A stretch of DNA of 14,697 bases from DATGQT01 sp033720695 (GTDB taxonomy: Bacteria; Bacteroidota; Rhodothermia; Rhodothermales; Rubricoccaceae): NCBI GenBank assembly GCA_033720695.1, contig JAWWCA010000078.1:1-14697 (forward strand). Direction: 5' to 3'. The notes below the pieces were generated by a model. It saw only the letters and a list, made by a program, of their open reading frames with translations, was not told the DNA's origin and searched no databases. Positions 13,774 to 14,697 of this stretch are shown here, piece by piece; within the stretch, counting starts at the first letter, position 1; each line of letters starts with the position of its first letter. The position numbers and the translations under genes are program-made.

Positions 13774-14592
13774 CTACTGCTCCCACGCGGGGGCGAAGCC
13801 GGGGTCCACGAGCCGCTCGCCGCGGGCGAGGGCGGAGATCGCCGCCATCTCCTCCTCCGAGAGCGCGATGTCGAACACCTCGGCATTTGCCCGGATGTGC
13901 TCGGGGTTCGACGAGCGCGGGATGGCGGCGACGCGCTCCTGCTGGACGAGCCAGCGGAGCGCGACCTGCACGGCGCTCTTGCCATGAACGGCCGCGATCT
14001 CCTGGATCGGCTGCGCACGCGCCACCTCGCCCCGCGCGATGGGGCTGTAGGCCGTCAGGAACAGCCCGTGCTCGCGGACGATCTCCAGCAGGGCGTCCTG
14101 CCCGAGGAACGGGTGATACTCCACCTGCACGTTCGCGAGGTCGGGCACGAGGGCGAGCGCCTGCTCCAGGAGCGACGGCGGGAAGTTGCTCACACCGATC
14201 AGCCGTGTCTTGCCGCGCTCGCGCGCCTCCTGGAAGGCGTCGAGGGTCTCCTCCAGCTCCACGTCGTCGCTGGGCCAGTGGACGAGCAGGAGGTCGACGC
14301 GGTCGGTCCCGAGCCGGTCGAGGCTCTCGTCCGTCGAGCGGAGGACGTCGCGGTACTTGAGGTGGTCGTGCCAGACCTTGGTGGTGAGGAAGACCTCCTC
14401 GCGCGAGACGCCGCTCTCGCGGAGGGCCCGGCCCACCTCGCGCTCGTTGTCGTAGGCCTGGGCCGTGTCGAGGTGGCGGTAGCCGGCGTCGAGGGCGACC
14501 GAGACGGCGTGGCGTCCGTCCTCGCCGCGGAGTCGCCACGTGCCGAAGCCGAGGGCCGGGACGGCGGCGCCCTGTACATCGATGGAAATCAT
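13774..14592 (-). CDS. aldo/keto reductase (DkgB-like)
   Basis: This NADPH-dependent carbonyl reductase of the AKR superfamily has 272 residues, the normal size. The catalytic tetrad is complete: D42 and Y47 in 'HLDTAQAYDNE', K72 in 'TTKVWHD', and H105 in 'LLVHWPSDD'. The 'IGVSNF' segment, 'VQVEYHPFL' and the cofactor-binding 'IPRSSNPEHIRANAEVFDI' near the C-terminus are all present. The pattern is closest to the 2,5-diketo-D-gluconate/methylglyoxal reductases (DkgA/DkgB), but substrate cannot be read from sequence. The ATG at 14592 is used because the fold begins at once (MISIDVQGAAVPALGFGTW); a start ten codons earlier would add only a Pro-rich stub. It is a single gene with no clear promoter box in the 105 bases upstream. 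Confidence 0.93.
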   Translation of the reverse strand: MISIDVQGAAVPALGFGTWRLRGEDGRHAVSVALDAGYRHLDTAQAYDNEREVGRALRESGVSREEVFLTTKVWHDHLKYRDVLRSTDESLDRLGTDRVDLLLVHWPSDDVELEETLDAFQEARERGKTRLIGVSNFPPSLLEQALALVPDLANVQVEYHPFLGQDALLEIVREHGLFLTAYSPIARGEVARAQPIQEIAAVHGKSAVQVALRWLVQQERVAAIPRSSNPEHIRANAEVFDIALSEEEMAAISALARGERLVDPGFAPAWEQ

Positions 14593-14665
14593 GGGGGGAG
14601 CGGGCTGAGGGGGGCAGTTCAACGTGGCGGTGACGCGTCGGGTTTGGCGCCGTCCGAAAGCAAGA

Positions 14666-14696
14666 AGGGGCAGGCGCTGCGAGAGCGCCCGCCCCT
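14666..14696 (-). terminator. Rho-independent-like terminator of a gene beyond the right edge
   Basis: AGGGGCAGGCGCT and AGCGCCCGCCCCT pair over 13 positions with one mismatch and a five-base loop. Read on the minus strand the stem is followed by TTCTTGCTTTC, a T-rich tail, so it would end a minus-strand transcript coming from right of the window, just before the aldo/keto reductase gene. Confidence 0.5.
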
Positions 14697-14697
14697 C

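Noticed and set aside
11613..14018. 801-codon open frame on the minus strand opposite the M13 peptidase
   Set aside because: It is a mirror frame produced by GC-rich third positions. Its product is low-complexity Arg/Val/Gly/Glu, while the plus strand encodes an intact peptidase with catalytic motifs.
1..14697. tRNA, rRNA, CRISPR, insertion sequence or phage features
   Set aside because: Reading the gaps on both strands showed no cloverleaf-like segment, no spaced direct repeats, no transposase and no integrase. All gaps are about 205 bases or less.

Overview
The window is a GC-rich, densely coded stretch of bacterial chromosome with 17 protein genes: 16 complete and one cut by the left edge. 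I see no tRNA, rRNA, CRISPR array, insertion sequence or phage gene. No gap between genes exceeds about 205 bases, so this is an ordinary core-genome region, not an island. The best placement is the Bacteroidota/Rhodothermota side of the tree, probably a Rhodothermia-like marine lineage. The reasons are a short primary sigma factor without region 1.1 and of Bacteroidota type, a folP-cdaA gene pair, start codons without Shine-Dalgarno sequences, and -7-like boxes of the form TAnnTT. The family-level placement is inference.

Left part (1-4643): the end of a DUF3047 protein converges on an AhpD/CMD-fold peroxidase-like gene. Divergent from the latter is a membrane-anchored GAF protein with a degenerate GGDEF-like C-terminus, followed by phosphopentomutase (deoB). 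deoB overlaps, tail to tail, a small three-helix membrane protein of unknown function. A hotdog thioesterase of the YdiI/MenI kind follows.

Middle (4698-7011): serA (serine biosynthesis) is followed on the same strand by two tandem EutN/CcmL-type microcompartment vertex proteins, with no shell hexamer gene in view, and then by a small GlsB/YeaQ-type membrane protein.

A minus-strand operon (10462 down to 7038) runs folP, cdaA, pcm, popT (DUF368). It joins folate synthesis, c-di-AMP synthesis, protein repair and undecaprenyl-phosphate recycling. A start/stop overlap links folP to cdaA, and short gaps link the rest. Divergent from it is the primary sigma factor gene, with a roughly 110-base leader that contains a possible 8-codon upstream reading frame.

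Right part (11640-14697): a secreted M13 zinc metallopeptidase (PepO/neprilysin family) and an aldo/keto reductase converge on a very strong hairpin. A second hairpin at the right edge looks like the terminator of a minus-strand gene beyond the window.

I found no clear new multi-gene system. The points most worth a second look are the orphan pair of microcompartment vertex proteins, the degenerate GAF-GGDEF membrane protein, the sigma-factor leader with its upstream frame, the cdaA-popT operon, and the shared initiation signature (TAnnTT box about 20 bases before the start, pyrimidine-rich leader, no Shine-Dalgarno).
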